The notes under the pieces were generated by a model. It saw only the letters and a list, made by a program, of their open reading frames with translations, was not told the origin of the DNA and searched no databases. Below, piece after piece: positions 7,053-14,387 of a stretch of DNA of 39,288 nt (positions are counted from its first letter, which is position 1; each line of letters begins with the position of its first letter). The position numbers were made by a program, and so were the translations under genes. The stretch is from Actinomycetota bacterium (GTDB lineage: Bacteria > Actinomycetota > Acidimicrobiia > Acidimicrobiales > MedAcidi-G1), in NCBI GenBank assembly GCA_014381745.1, contig JACNLA010000024.1, positions 1-39,288 of the forward strand. Reading direction: 5' to 3'.

Positions 7053-7597
7053 CCATCATCAACCCGACCGGCGTTACCGTCCTCGACCCCACGGCCGAAG
7101 GAAGGCCGGCGGGGCGCGACCTGACCGCCCGGGTGGACTCCCTCACCGGCCTTACCGTCGGCCTGCTCGACATTTCCAAGCCCCGCGGCAACGTGTTCCT
7201 TGACCGACTCCAGGAGCACCTGATAAGGCTGGGCGCGGGCGTGGAGCGCTACACAAAGCCCACCTTCGCCAAGCCTGCCCCGGTCGATCTGCGCCACGAA
7301 ATCGCCACGACATGCGACGCCGTAATCGAGGCTCTGGCCGATTGAGGATCTTGTACGACGTGCAGTGTGCACGACATCGACGATCTTGAACGACGGGGAA
7401 TACCCGGTGTGTTCGTCGCCTCCGGACCTTTTCAGGATGCGGCAGAAGTCCAGGCGAACGCCCTCGGACTTCCGGTTCGGCGGGTGTTTGTCGACCACCC
7501 CATCCAGGACAGGACAGACGCGGAGATGTCGGCACTCGCCGATGCCGCCATCGACCTTCTCGTGGCGGCCCTGACCTCCACCCCATCCAACGCATAG
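7049..7597 (+). CDS. UGSC-family selenoprotein (in-frame TGA read as Sec)
   Basis: One 182-residue gene interrupted by TGA at 7343-7345 (codon 99), which I read as selenocysteine. The frame before TGA ends in EALAD; after it the same frame continues G-S-C-T-T-C-S-V-H-D-I-D-D-L-E-R-R-G to a TAG at 7595-7597. This is the D-U-G-S-C-(S/T)-x-C-S-x-H-D signature that names the UGSC family of (seleno)proteins. Residues on both sides match the family's N-terminal (TVGLLDISKPRGNVFLDRL) and C-terminal (GIPGVFVASGPF, RRVFVDHPIQD) parts. Sec99 and Cys102 would form a selenenyl-sulfide-capable U-x-x-C redox pair, with Cys105 nearby. A SECIS-like hairpin follows the TGA. Its GTG start overlaps the upstream partner gene. 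The reaction catalysed is not known to me. Confidence 0.9.
7346..7373 (+). promoter_or_regulatory. Bacterial SECIS element of the UGSC selenoprotein
   Basis: CGTGCA (7359-7364) pairs perfectly with TGCACG (7368-7373) around a GTG loop (7365-7367). The loop starts 19 nt after the TGA and its first base is G. Size, spacing and loop G agree with the known bacterial SECIS consensus: a short stem and small loop within the coding region just after the UGA, with a G near the loop start for SelB binding. Confidence 0.75.
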
Positions 7598-7635
7598 GTC
7601 GCCCGTCGGGGCCAGTGGTTCAGATGCCGGCGCGC

Positions 7636-7641
7636 TAGCGT
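7636..7641 (+). promoter_or_regulatory. -10 element before the Cys-less thioredoxin-like gene
   Basis: TAGCGT lies 8 nt before GTG 7650, consistent with a leaderless transcript that starts this gene separately from the UGSC gene upstream. Confidence 0.4.
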
Positions 7642-7649
7642 CATCGGCC

Positions 7650-8153
7650 GTGGCAGACACAGAGACGATCAATGGTCCAGGTGAGGTCAGGTTGGTGACT
7701 CTGGGTGGGACTTCGCGCCCACTTTCAGAACTGCTGACTACGTTCCACCTGGCCGCCGTGGTGCTCGATCCGTTCACGCACGAGAGTTCATGGCTCCTCG
7801 ATACGGCACGTCGCATCCTCACAGCGTTCAGCGAGGCCGATGTTCGTGTCGCTTTTGTCCTCAGCGGAACCGATGCTGAGGGTGCCGGCAGCTTCATGGG
7901 GCCGCTGGCCGATGAGATCCTGAGCCTTGCCGATCCCGACCGGAGTTTTGCCCGCTCCCTCGGCCTCACGACCCTTCCCGCATTCGTAGGCGTAAGACAG
8001 GACGGTTCCATGATCGCCAGCGCCGAGGGATGGAACCCTGAGGCATGGCGCACGGTGGCGAGCGACCTTGCGGAGTTGACGGCGTGGACCCGACCCGAGA
8101 TTCCAGCACCCGGCGACCCGGCTCCCTATCAGGGAACCCCCGCCTTCTCCTGA
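7650..8153 (+). CDS. Thioredoxin-fold protein without active-site cysteines
   Basis: A 167-residue protein with the thioredoxin/redoxin order of elements: a strand (HLAAVVLDPFTHESSWLLD), a helix, a strand (DVRVAFVLSG), then LADPDRSFARSLGLTTLPAFVGVRQDG with the typical cis-proline segment, and a C-terminal helix. There is no cysteine at all; the place of the CxxC motif is taken by FTHESSW. It is therefore unlikely to exchange disulfides and may act as a binding or scaffold subunit for the neighbouring redox proteins. It starts with GTG, supported by a -10 element 8 nt upstream. No membrane segment or signal peptide is seen. Confidence 0.75.
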   Translation: MADTETINGPGEVRLVTLGGTSRPLSELLTTFHLAAVVLDPFTHESSWLLDTARRILTAFSEADVRVAFVLSGTDAEGAGSFMGPLADEILSLADPDRSFARSLGLTTLPAFVGVRQDGSMIASAEGWNPEAWRTVASDLAELTAWTRPEIPAPGDPAPYQGTPAFS

Positions 8154-8205
8154 ACGACAACCCCTACAGGCCGTTACCTCTCCGGTCCGAGAGTCGGGTC
8201 GTAGA

Positions 8206-8211
8206 TAGAGT
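8206..8211 (+). promoter_or_regulatory. -10 element of the 2-hydroxyacid dehydrogenase gene
   Basis: TAGAGT ends exactly 6 nt before ATG 8218, the spacing expected for a transcript whose first base is the A of the start codon. Confidence 0.5.
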
Positions 8212-8217
8212 TCCACG

Positions 8218-9138
8218 ATGACCCGACCTGTTGCCGTGGCCCCCGACACCAGGCCCTTGATGTACGAGGCAATGTGTTCGGCCGTCAGGGCGGCTGGTGC
8301 CCGGCTCGTCGACCCGATTGATGCTGAGGGACTCGTGTGGGCCGATCCTGCACGACCAGAGCTGTACCCATCGGTCGTCGACGGTGCCGACAGCCTCACA
8401 TGGGTGCAGCTTCCCTACGCGGGAATCGAACCGTTCGCCCACCATCTGGACGACCGCCTCACATGGACCTGCGGTAAGGGTGTCTACGCTCCGGCCGTTG
8501 CAGAGACGGTGCTGGCCCTGACCTTGGCTGCGTACAAGAACCTCCACGGTTACGCCCGTGTCGATTCCTGGTCCGGCCCGGTGGGCCGCCAGTTGGCCGG
8601 TGCGCATGTGACCATCCTTGGTGGGGGCGGCATCGCCGGCGCCCTGCTACCCCTGCTTGCCCCGTTCAACTGCCGGACCACGGTCGTGCGACGAAGCGAT
8701 GCGACGCTCCCCGGAGCAGATCACACGATCACCGTCGACCTCCTCGATGACGTCCTTCCCGAGACCGACCTTCTGGTCCTGGCCCTCGCCCTTACCCCTG
8801 AAACCGTCGGGATCATCGACTCACGGCGTCTGGACCTCCTACCTACCGACGCATGGATCGTGAACGTGGCCCGCGGAGGCCACATCGTCACCGAGGACCT
8901 GGTTGGCGCCCTCACCCACCACAACATCGGGGGCGCCGCCCTCGACGTAACCGACCCGGAACCCCTGCCCGATGACCACCCCCTCTGGTACCTTCCAAAC
9001 TGTCTGATCACCCCGCACATCGGGAACACACCCGAGACTGGCCTTGTGCTGCTCACCCCGTTTGTGGAGGAGAACGTTCGCAGGTTCGTGGAACACCGGG
9101 ACCTGCTCGCCACGGTCGACGTGGCGCTCGGCTACTGA
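8218..9138 (+). CDS. D-isomer-specific 2-hydroxyacid dehydrogenase
   Basis: A 306-residue NAD(P)-dependent dehydrogenase of the D-2-hydroxyacid family, interconverting 2-oxo acids and D-2-hydroxy acids in the cytoplasm. The nucleotide-binding loop VTILGGGGIAGALL lies near residue 130. The family catalytic residues can be placed: Arg in NVARGGHIV, the acidic residue in DVTDPEPLPDDHPLW and His in LITPHIGNT. The catalytic N-terminal lobe is short and somewhat divergent. The substrate cannot be told from sequence. It has its own leaderless promoter, so its link to the selenoprotein cluster is positional only. Confidence 0.92.
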   Translation: MTRPVAVAPDTRPLMYEAMCSAVRAAGARLVDPIDAEGLVWADPARPELYPSVVDGADSLTWVQLPYAGIEPFAHHLDDRLTWTCGKGVYAPAVAETVLALTLAAYKNLHGYARVDSWSGPVGRQLAGAHVTILGGGGIAGALLPLLAPFNCRTTVVRRSDATLPGADHTITVDLLDDVLPETDLLVLALALTPETVGIIDSRRLDLLPTDAWIVNVARGGHIVTEDLVGALTHHNIGGAALDVTDPEPLPDDHPLWYLPNCLITPHIGNTPETGLVLLTPFVEENVRRFVEHRDLLATVDVALGY

Positions 9139-9168
9139 GACTCGGATGCTCAATATGACGGAGCCGCA

Positions 9169-9552
9169 GTGACGGGGGGTGTCGCAGGGCTGGCTGCGGT
9201 GTTGCTTGCGCTCGTGTTCATGATCGCTGCCGTCTCCAAGTTCCGCGACCCGGACGCCACGCGCCGAACACTCCGTGACTTCGGCCTGCCAAACCCGCGT
9301 CTGCTGGCCGTCGTGCTGCCCATCACCGAGGGTGCAACCGCCATGCTGTTGGTTGTCAGCCCCCGCACCGGAGGCCCCTGCGCGGTGGCCCTCCTGGCGG
9401 CATTCACAACGCTCATCGCAGGGCGCCTCATGGCCGGTCACCGTGATGCATGCGGCTGTTTTGGGGCATGGTCGAGGAACCCACTGTCCTGGAGGGACAT
9501 TGTCCGCAACCTGGTCCTGACCGGACTCGGGGTCGTGTCAACGCTGGGCTAA
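9169..9552 (+). CDS. MauE/DoxX-like redox-associated membrane protein
   Basis: A 127-residue membrane protein with about four hydrophobic segments: residues 5-20, 43-63, 67-84 and near 110-125. The motif D-A-C-G-C-F-G after the third segment is typical of MauE-type proteins, which pass electrons or help mature disulfide-bearing periplasmic enzymes, often with a thioredoxin-like partner. GTG 9169 is used as the start because in the other frames short reading frames end at TGA 9170-9172. Together with the CPAC thioredoxin-like protein and the selenoprotein upstream it suggests a route for electrons across the membrane; that connection is inference. Confidence 0.85.
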   Translation: MTGGVAGLAAVLLALVFMIAAVSKFRDPDATRRTLRDFGLPNPRLLAVVLPITEGATAMLLVVSPRTGGPCAVALLAAFTTLIAGRLMAGHRDACGCFGAWSRNPLSWRDIVRNLVLTGLGVVSTLG

Positions 9553-9646
9553 GACCAACTTCAACCGGTTTGCTACCGTCCCAGCTACGACAATGGAGCC
9601 CGGTTGGCCCCACCTTCCGACACGACCATTTCTAGGAGACCAGGCC

Positions 9647-10378
9647 ATGGACGCACTGACCGCCGCACGCCGTACAGCCACGCCGATCGGTGACCTGGGG
9701 GCAAAGTTCATGCTGGACGGCCACGCCTACAAGCGGGGAGCCGAGCTGGGTCTGCCCTCCGGAATGGGGACCTACATGCTCGGGCGTCTTGGCGTGCTGG
9801 GAGACGTCGACCTGGACACCGCCGTGGATGCTGCGTTCTTCTGGGCCCCTGAAACGATTGCGGCCAACTGGTCCGCTGAGGATTCCGCCATGACCCCGTC
9901 TGCCGCAGCTCCGCTGTACGGCCAGGTTTGTGTCGAGCGGGGCCGCGAGTACCTGTCGGGCTTCGAGGGTGCAGGGCGACTGGCCGACCTGCTGGAACAG
10001 ATGGTTGACTCGGCCGACGAAACCGACGCCGCCCTCTTCGCAGGCTGGCGGGACCTGGAACGCCCCTCAGACCCGGAGGGAAGGGCATACCTTCTTGCCC
10101 AGGTGGCGCGTGAGCTCCGCTTCTGCAGGCACATATGTGCCGTGCGTGCAGCCGACACCGAGCCGCTGGCCATGGTCCTGGCAAAGGGCGGCGAGGCCAA
10201 CGCCAACCTGTTCGGCTGGAGCGATCACTCGTGCGGCCCCGTGGATCCCGACGTCCACGCCGCAATAGAGGCCGCAACCGACCAGGCGTCTGCCGGCGAC
10301 CTGGAATGTCTCACCGATGATGAGCGGACCGAGTTGGTGGATCTGGCCGAAGCCGCCCTCGCCCACGCCACTGTCTGA
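9647..10378 (+). CDS. SCO6745-family protein
   Basis: A 243-residue protein matching the actinobacterial SCO6745 family as I recall it, whose function is unknown. The sequence begins MDALTAARRTATPIGDLGAKFMLD and is largely helical, with GLPSGMGTYMLGRLGVLGDV near residue 35 and the FFWAP segment typical of the family near 65. It ends with RHICAVRAADTEPL and GEANANLFGWSDH. ATG 9647 is chosen because TAGGAGACC lies just upstream and an ATG at 9593 would add an unrelated-looking stretch. There is no signal peptide. The acyl-CoA synthetase gene follows after 46 bases, so the two may be co-transcribed. Confidence 0.87.
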   Translation: MDALTAARRTATPIGDLGAKFMLDGHAYKRGAELGLPSGMGTYMLGRLGVLGDVDLDTAVDAAFFWAPETIAANWSAEDSAMTPSAAAPLYGQVCVERGREYLSGFEGAGRLADLLEQMVDSADETDAALFAGWRDLERPSDPEGRAYLLAQVARELRFCRHICAVRAADTEPLAMVLAKGGEANANLFGWSDHSCGPVDPDVHAAIEAATDQASAGDLECLTDDERTELVDLAEAALAHATV

Positions 10379-10424
10379 GACCCAACCACAGCCGACAAGA
10401 CCCACAAGAAAGAGAGCACCTCTT

Positions 10425-12047
10425 ATGGATGGCCTGATGATGGACACCCCCCTGTCGCTGATCCACCTCTTCGACCGCGCTACCAACCTGTTCGCCGACA
10501 AGCAGATCGTCACAGCAACCCCGACCGGCCGGGAGCGTCTCTCCTACGGCGACTGGGGTGAGCGCACCCGTCGACTCGGCGGGGTCCTAGACAACCTGGG
10601 CATCAGCGAGGACGGCCGCGTTGCCACGTTTGCGTGGAACACCTCACGCCACCTTGAGCTCTACTTCGCACCTCCCTGTACCGGCAGGGTCACCCACACA
10701 CTGAACCTGCGCCTCTTTCCAGACCAGTTGACCTATATCGCCAACCACGCCGAGGACGAGGTCATCTTCGTCGACCAGTCTGTTGCGGGGCTCATCTGGC
10801 CGCTCATGGACACGTTCGACACGGTGAGGCACGTGGTCCTCATGGATGACGGCGCACCGGCACCGGATCACGATGCCATCCGAGCCGAGGTGCACGACTA
10901 CGAGGAACTTCTGGGGGCGGCCTCACCGGTGCAGTGGACCCGTGTCGAGGAGAACCGGGCCGGGTCGATGATGTACACCTCTGGCACCACCGGCGACCCG
11001 AAAGGCGTCGTTTACTCACACCGTTCGATGGTGCTCCACACCTTTGGAGCCATGATGGCCGACACGCTCGGGGTAACCGAGAGCGACGTGATCCTTCCTG
11101 TCGTGCCCATGTTCCACGCCAATTCATGGGGCCTCGCCCACGCCGGTGTGGCAACGGGGGCAACTCTCGTAATGCCTGGTGCCAACCTGACTCCCGGCGC
11201 CCTGGCGGACCTGGTGGAAACTGAAAGGGTCAGCCTGGCCGCCGGAGTTCCGACCATCTGGATGGGCGTCCTCCCGGAACTGGAAGGTCGCGACCTTTCG
11301 GCACTGCGAGCCATTCCGTGTGGCGGTTCCGCTGTTCCCAGATCCCTCTCTGAGGGATACCGCAAGGTGACCGGTCTTCCCCTGCTTCAGGCGTGGGGCA
11401 TGACCGAAACCAGCCCACTCGCTGCCGTGTGCCAGATCAAGTCCACGCTCGGCCACCTCGACGACGACGCCAAGGCTGACCTTCGGACCACGGTCGGGCT
11501 TGTCACCCCGGGGGTGGACTTTCGCATCGCCGACCCCGACACGGGTGACGAGGTTCCACGGGACGGTGAATCAAGGGGCGAACTACAGGTGCGCGGGCCC
11601 TGGATTGCCCGCACCTACTACAACGACGACCGGTCAGCCGACTCCTTCACCGACGACGGCTGGCTCAGGACGGGCGACGTGGCGACCGCCGATTCGGAGG
11701 GCTACATCCGCCTGGTCGACCGCACCAAGGACCTCATCAAGTCAGGCGGAGAATGGATCAGCTCGGTGGAACTGGAGAACGAGATCATGGCCCACCCCGA
11801 CGTGGTCGAGGCTGCCGTAATCGGCGTGGCCTCCACCAAGTGGGGTGAACGGGCAATGGCATGCGTGGTCACGGCAGATGGAGCGACGCTCTCGGCCGAG
11901 GAGGTGGTGGCCTGGCTGGAAGGGCGGGTCGTGAAGTGGTGGATGCCCGACCGGATCGAGTTCATCGAAGAGGTACCAAAGACCTCTGTCGGCAAGTTCT
12001 CCAAGAAGACCCTTCGGGAACGCTTCGCCGACGTGCAGGTCGACTGA
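10425..12047 (+). CDS. Acyl-CoA synthetase (fatty-acid--CoA ligase, AMP-forming)
   Basis: A 540-residue adenylate-forming enzyme that activates a carboxylic acid to its CoA thioester with ATP. The motifs are intact: the P-loop-like YTSGTTGDPKGV near residue 185, HANSWGLAHAG, the aromatic-adenine motif LLQAWGMTETSP, GWLRTGDVAT, DRTKDLIKSGGEWIS and the C-terminal lysine region PKTSVGKFSKKTLRE. The overall pattern is that of the medium/long-chain AlkK-like ligases, a class that also contains DmdB, the methylmercaptopropionate-CoA ligase. ATG 10425 follows a purine-rich AAGAAAGAGAG sequence; upstream in-frame codons overlap the previous gene and look unrelated. Confidence 0.94.
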   Translation: MDGLMMDTPLSLIHLFDRATNLFADKQIVTATPTGRERLSYGDWGERTRRLGGVLDNLGISEDGRVATFAWNTSRHLELYFAPPCTGRVTHTLNLRLFPDQLTYIANHAEDEVIFVDQSVAGLIWPLMDTFDTVRHVVLMDDGAPAPDHDAIRAEVHDYEELLGAASPVQWTRVEENRAGSMMYTSGTTGDPKGVVYSHRSMVLHTFGAMMADTLGVTESDVILPVVPMFHANSWGLAHAGVATGATLVMPGANLTPGALADLVETERVSLAAGVPTIWMGVLPELEGRDLSALRAIPCGGSAVPRSLSEGYRKVTGLPLLQAWGMTETSPLAAVCQIKSTLGHLDDDAKADLRTTVGLVTPGVDFRIADPDTGDEVPRDGESRGELQVRGPWIARTYYNDDRSADSFTDDGWLRTGDVATADSEGYIRLVDRTKDLIKSGGEWISSVELENEIMAHPDVVEAAVIGVASTKWGERAMACVVTADGATLSAEEVVAWLEGRVVKWWMPDRIEFIEEVPKTSVGKFSKKTLRERFADVQVD

Positions 12048-12194
12048 GGCACCCTGTCCGGGGTCGGCCTGTGGCATCGAGGTGGTTGGAGTCGAGACCA
12101 CAACGTGCCATGATCTGCCCGTGCCGGACACCGGACACGGTGAACCGAGCAACGATCGTGAACCGCTAGACCAACTTAGACAAAGGGGACCCCT

Positions 12195-12938
12195 GTGGAG
12201 CTTTTTAACAACTGGATGGGCATTGCCGGAGGCGGACAGGCCCTCGGGCGCTTCGCCCACTATCTGGCAGGAATCACCTGGATAGGACTCCTGTATTTCT
12301 TCAACTTCATCCAGGGCTCAGCCTTCGGCGAGATGGGCGAGGCAGCAAGGGGTGAGGCCCTACGCAAGATCACCTGGCGGACCCTCTGGTGGTTCCGCTG
12401 GGCTGCAGCCCTCACCTGGGTCTCCGGAATCTGGATTCTGGCCCACCAGGAGGTGCTGTCCAGTTCCGAGTACTGGCGTTCGGCGGCCGGAATGGGGATT
12501 CTCTTCGGAGCCCTGCTAGGCACCACCATGGCTGCCAACGTCTGGATGGTCATATGGCCGGCACAGCAGGTCGTCATCGGGTCATCTGTGGCCGTGGCAG
12601 AAGGTGGCGCGGCAGACTCGGCGGCACCAGCAGCCGCAAAGCGGGCCGGCAGGGCCAGCCGGGTCAACACGCTCTTCTCGATTCCCCTGATCTTCACGAT
12701 GATGTGGCCAAGCCACTTCGGCGGCCCCAACTTCGGCACCCCCGAGGCCGGTTCCAGGATCATCATCTGGATCGTCTTTGCCGTCATCTGGATAGCCATG
12801 GAGCTATCGGCTCTCGGCAAGGTAGGTGGCTACGACGGCGTCCTGAACAGGATCGTCCTGGACAAGCACACGGACACCATCAAGTACGGCTTCGCCATCA
12901 CCGTGGTGCTCTACCTGCTCTTCGAGATCCTGGGCTGA
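12195..12938 (+). CDS. PuuD-like (urate hydroxylase N-terminal domain) membrane protein
   Basis: A 247-residue integral membrane protein with about six transmembrane helices (near 20-40, 60-85, 95-125, 160-178, 190-212 and 228-246). It matches the N-terminal membrane domain of PuuD-type urate hydroxylases, whose full-length members carry a C-terminal cytochrome c domain. Here no CxxCH motif exists and the gene ends right after the last helix, followed by a strong terminator, so the cytochrome part is genuinely missing. Histidines in FAHYLAG, LAHQEV and PSHFGG could bind heme. The start is GTG 12195 with AAAGGGG 6 nt upstream. No other purine-degradation gene is nearby, so urate as substrate is unproven. 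Confidence 0.82.
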   Translation: MELFNNWMGIAGGGQALGRFAHYLAGITWIGLLYFFNFIQGSAFGEMGEAARGEALRKITWRTLWWFRWAAALTWVSGIWILAHQEVLSSSEYWRSAAGMGILFGALLGTTMAANVWMVIWPAQQVVIGSSVAVAEGGAADSAAPAAAKRAGRASRVNTLFSIPLIFTMMWPSHFGGPNFGTPEAGSRIIIWIVFAVIWIAMELSALGKVGGYDGVLNRIVLDKHTDTIKYGFAITVVLYLLFEILG

Positions 12939-12979
12939 ACCAAGGCTCCAAGAACGGCCCGACCGGCCGGTTCTCCAAG

Positions 12980-13008
12980 CGACCCGCTCCTTTGGGGCGG
13001 GTCGTTTC
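12980..13008 (+). terminator. Rho-independent-type terminator
   Basis: CGACCCGCTCC (12980-12990) pairs with GGGGCGGGTCG (12994-13004), an 11-bp stem with one G-T wobble and a TTT loop, followed by TTTCG. It ends the PuuD-like transcript and could also act on the convergent cupredoxin gene. Confidence 0.75.
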
Positions 13009-13026
13009 GCGTCCTGACCGAGAAGC

Positions 13027-13410
13027 TCAGCTGACCAGCAACCGGGCTTCCATTCCACCCTCACGGTGCCCGGGGATGTCGCAGTACAGGATGTACCGAC
13101 CGGCACCGAGGTCGATGCTGCCCACGTCGGTGGAACCACCGCTCACCTCCAGGCGGAGGCGATCCTCGTGCCCCTCAACGACAAGCGAGTGGCCCTGCAT
13201 GCCATCGAGCACGTACTGAATGGTTATCTCACCGGGCCTCGCCTCGTACTGCTCGGCATCGAAGTCCAGCGTGTCAAGGGCGATTACACGCAACACCCCA
13301 TCCGCAGGTGGCGACAGGGGTGCCTCGGCACCACCACACGAAACCACCACCCCCGCAAGCAGGACAGCAGCCGCCAGACGGCGACACGGGAAGGCGAATA
13401 CGGCTCTCAT
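13027..13410 (-). CDS. Cupredoxin-domain lipoprotein
   Basis: A 127-residue secreted lipoprotein. It has a positively charged start (MRAVFAFPCRR), a hydrophobic run and a lipobox VVSC with the lipid-modified Cys near residue 25. The mature part is a cupredoxin beta-sandwich with the type-1 copper ligands in order: His in MQGHSLVVEG, Cys in YILYCDIPGH, His in the same motif and Met in REGGMEA. It probably carries electrons or copper at the outer face of the membrane. The gene diverges from the diacylglycerol-kinase-like gene with only 17 bases between start codons, so their promoters must overlap or lie inside the neighbouring coding regions. Confidence 0.9.
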   Translation of the reverse strand: MRAVFAFPCRRLAAAVLLAGVVVSCGGAEAPLSPPADGVLRVIALDTLDFDAEQYEARPGEITIQYVLDGMQGHSLVVEGHEDRLRLEVSGGSTDVGSIDLGAGRYILYCDIPGHREGGMEARLLVS

Positions 13411-13427
13411 ACGCGGTGAGGCTACCG

Positions 13428-14378
13428 ATGAGCGATGATGTATCAGTGACCGAATCCACCGAGAACGATGTCCACGAGGTGGCCCTGCTCGCTAACCCAG
13501 CAGCACACGCAGGTCGGGCCACGCGACATCTGGAGAGGGCACTGTCGCTTCTCAGGGAACGCGACATCGCTGTTGAGCTTCTGGTCGCAGATTCCGCCGA
13601 GGAGAGCACCAGGGCGGTTGAGAGGTCGTCTGCCGGGCGGGTTCTGGTCATGGGCGGTGACGGGACCGTCCACCTGGCGGCCTCCCTCCTGGCCGACACC
13701 AGACGAGTGCTCGGGATCCTTCCCAGTGGCACCGGCGACGATGCTGCGAGGGCGCTGGGCCTCTTGAACGGAAATCTTGAGGAAAACGTGGACATGGCCC
13801 TCTCAGAGCCTCTCGCGATCAACCTCATCAGCGGTGCCGAACGGCCCGTGGTAACAAGCCTGATAGCGGGCTTTCCCACCGCCGTGAACAGCCGGGCCAA
13901 CACCATGAGCTTCCCGCGGGGCACCTCCCGGTACACGATCGCAACGCTCCTCGAGATCCCACGCATGGTTCCCTCTAACTACCGCCTCACCCTCGACGGT
14001 GAGGCAACCGACCTGACCGCGGCAGTCATCGTGGTTGCCAACACGGCCTGGTTCGGTGGTGGCATGGAGATCTGCCCCGAGGCCGACCCGACCGACGGCC
14101 TCATGGACATCTGCGTCGTTGGCGACGTGAGCCGTATCGAGTTGCTTCAGTCGTTTCGTCTCGTCGACACCGGAGCACACGTACACCACCCCAAGGTGTC
14201 GATGTTCAGGGCAGCAGAGGTCTCGCTGGAGTTGCTGGACGCCGGCCCCACAGCAGATCTGCGAGCGGACGGTGAGCTCCTCGGGTGCCTCTCGGCCAGG
14301 GAGCCGGTCGTCGTGCGTGCCGACCGCACGAGCCTGCTCGTAGCAGGCGCTTCGACCAGACCACGCCGTGAGGGCTAA
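13428..14378 (+). CDS. Diacylglycerol kinase-like (YegS/BmrU) lipid kinase
   Basis: A 316-residue member of the DAGK catalytic-domain family, which phosphorylates lipids such as diacylglycerol or related alcohols. An N-terminal strand ends in LLANPAAHAG, the ATP-binding VMGGDGTVHLA lies near residue 75 and GILPSGTGDDAARAL near 100. A C-terminal beta-sandwich follows, containing NTAWFGGGMEICPEADPTDGLMDI and a final DLRADGE motif. ATG 13428 is used; GTG 13446 is an alternative. The Rdx selenoprotein gene follows after 9 bases but has its own -10 element inside this gene's stop region. Confidence 0.9.
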   Translation: MSDDVSVTESTENDVHEVALLANPAAHAGRATRHLERALSLLRERDIAVELLVADSAEESTRAVERSSAGRVLVMGGDGTVHLAASLLADTRRVLGILPSGTGDDAARALGLLNGNLEENVDMALSEPLAINLISGAERPVVTSLIAGFPTAVNSRANTMSFPRGTSRYTIATLLEIPRMVPSNYRLTLDGEATDLTAAVIVVANTAWFGGGMEICPEADPTDGLMDICVVGDVSRIELLQSFRLVDTGAHVHHPKVSMFRAAEVSLELLDAGPTADLRADGELLGCLSAREPVVVRADRTSLLVAGASTRPRREG

Positions 14379-14381
14379 CGT
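14376..14381 (+). promoter_or_regulatory. -10 element of the Rdx selenoprotein gene
   Basis: TAACGT overlaps the TAA stop of the lipid-kinase gene and ends exactly 6 nt before ATG 14388. No ribosome site is well placed, so a leaderless transcript is likely. Confidence 0.5.
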
Positions 14382-14387
14382 CTCCTC

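Noticed and set aside
6641-8053. Long minus-strand open frame across the selenoprotein gene
   Set aside because: It runs opposite several supported genes, has mixed low-complexity composition and no recognisable domain. The UGSC signature on the plus strand is decisive.
10376-10424. TGA ending the SCO6745-family gene tested as a possible Sec codon
   Set aside because: The frame after it shows no family continuation or cysteine partner, and the gene already has the expected length.
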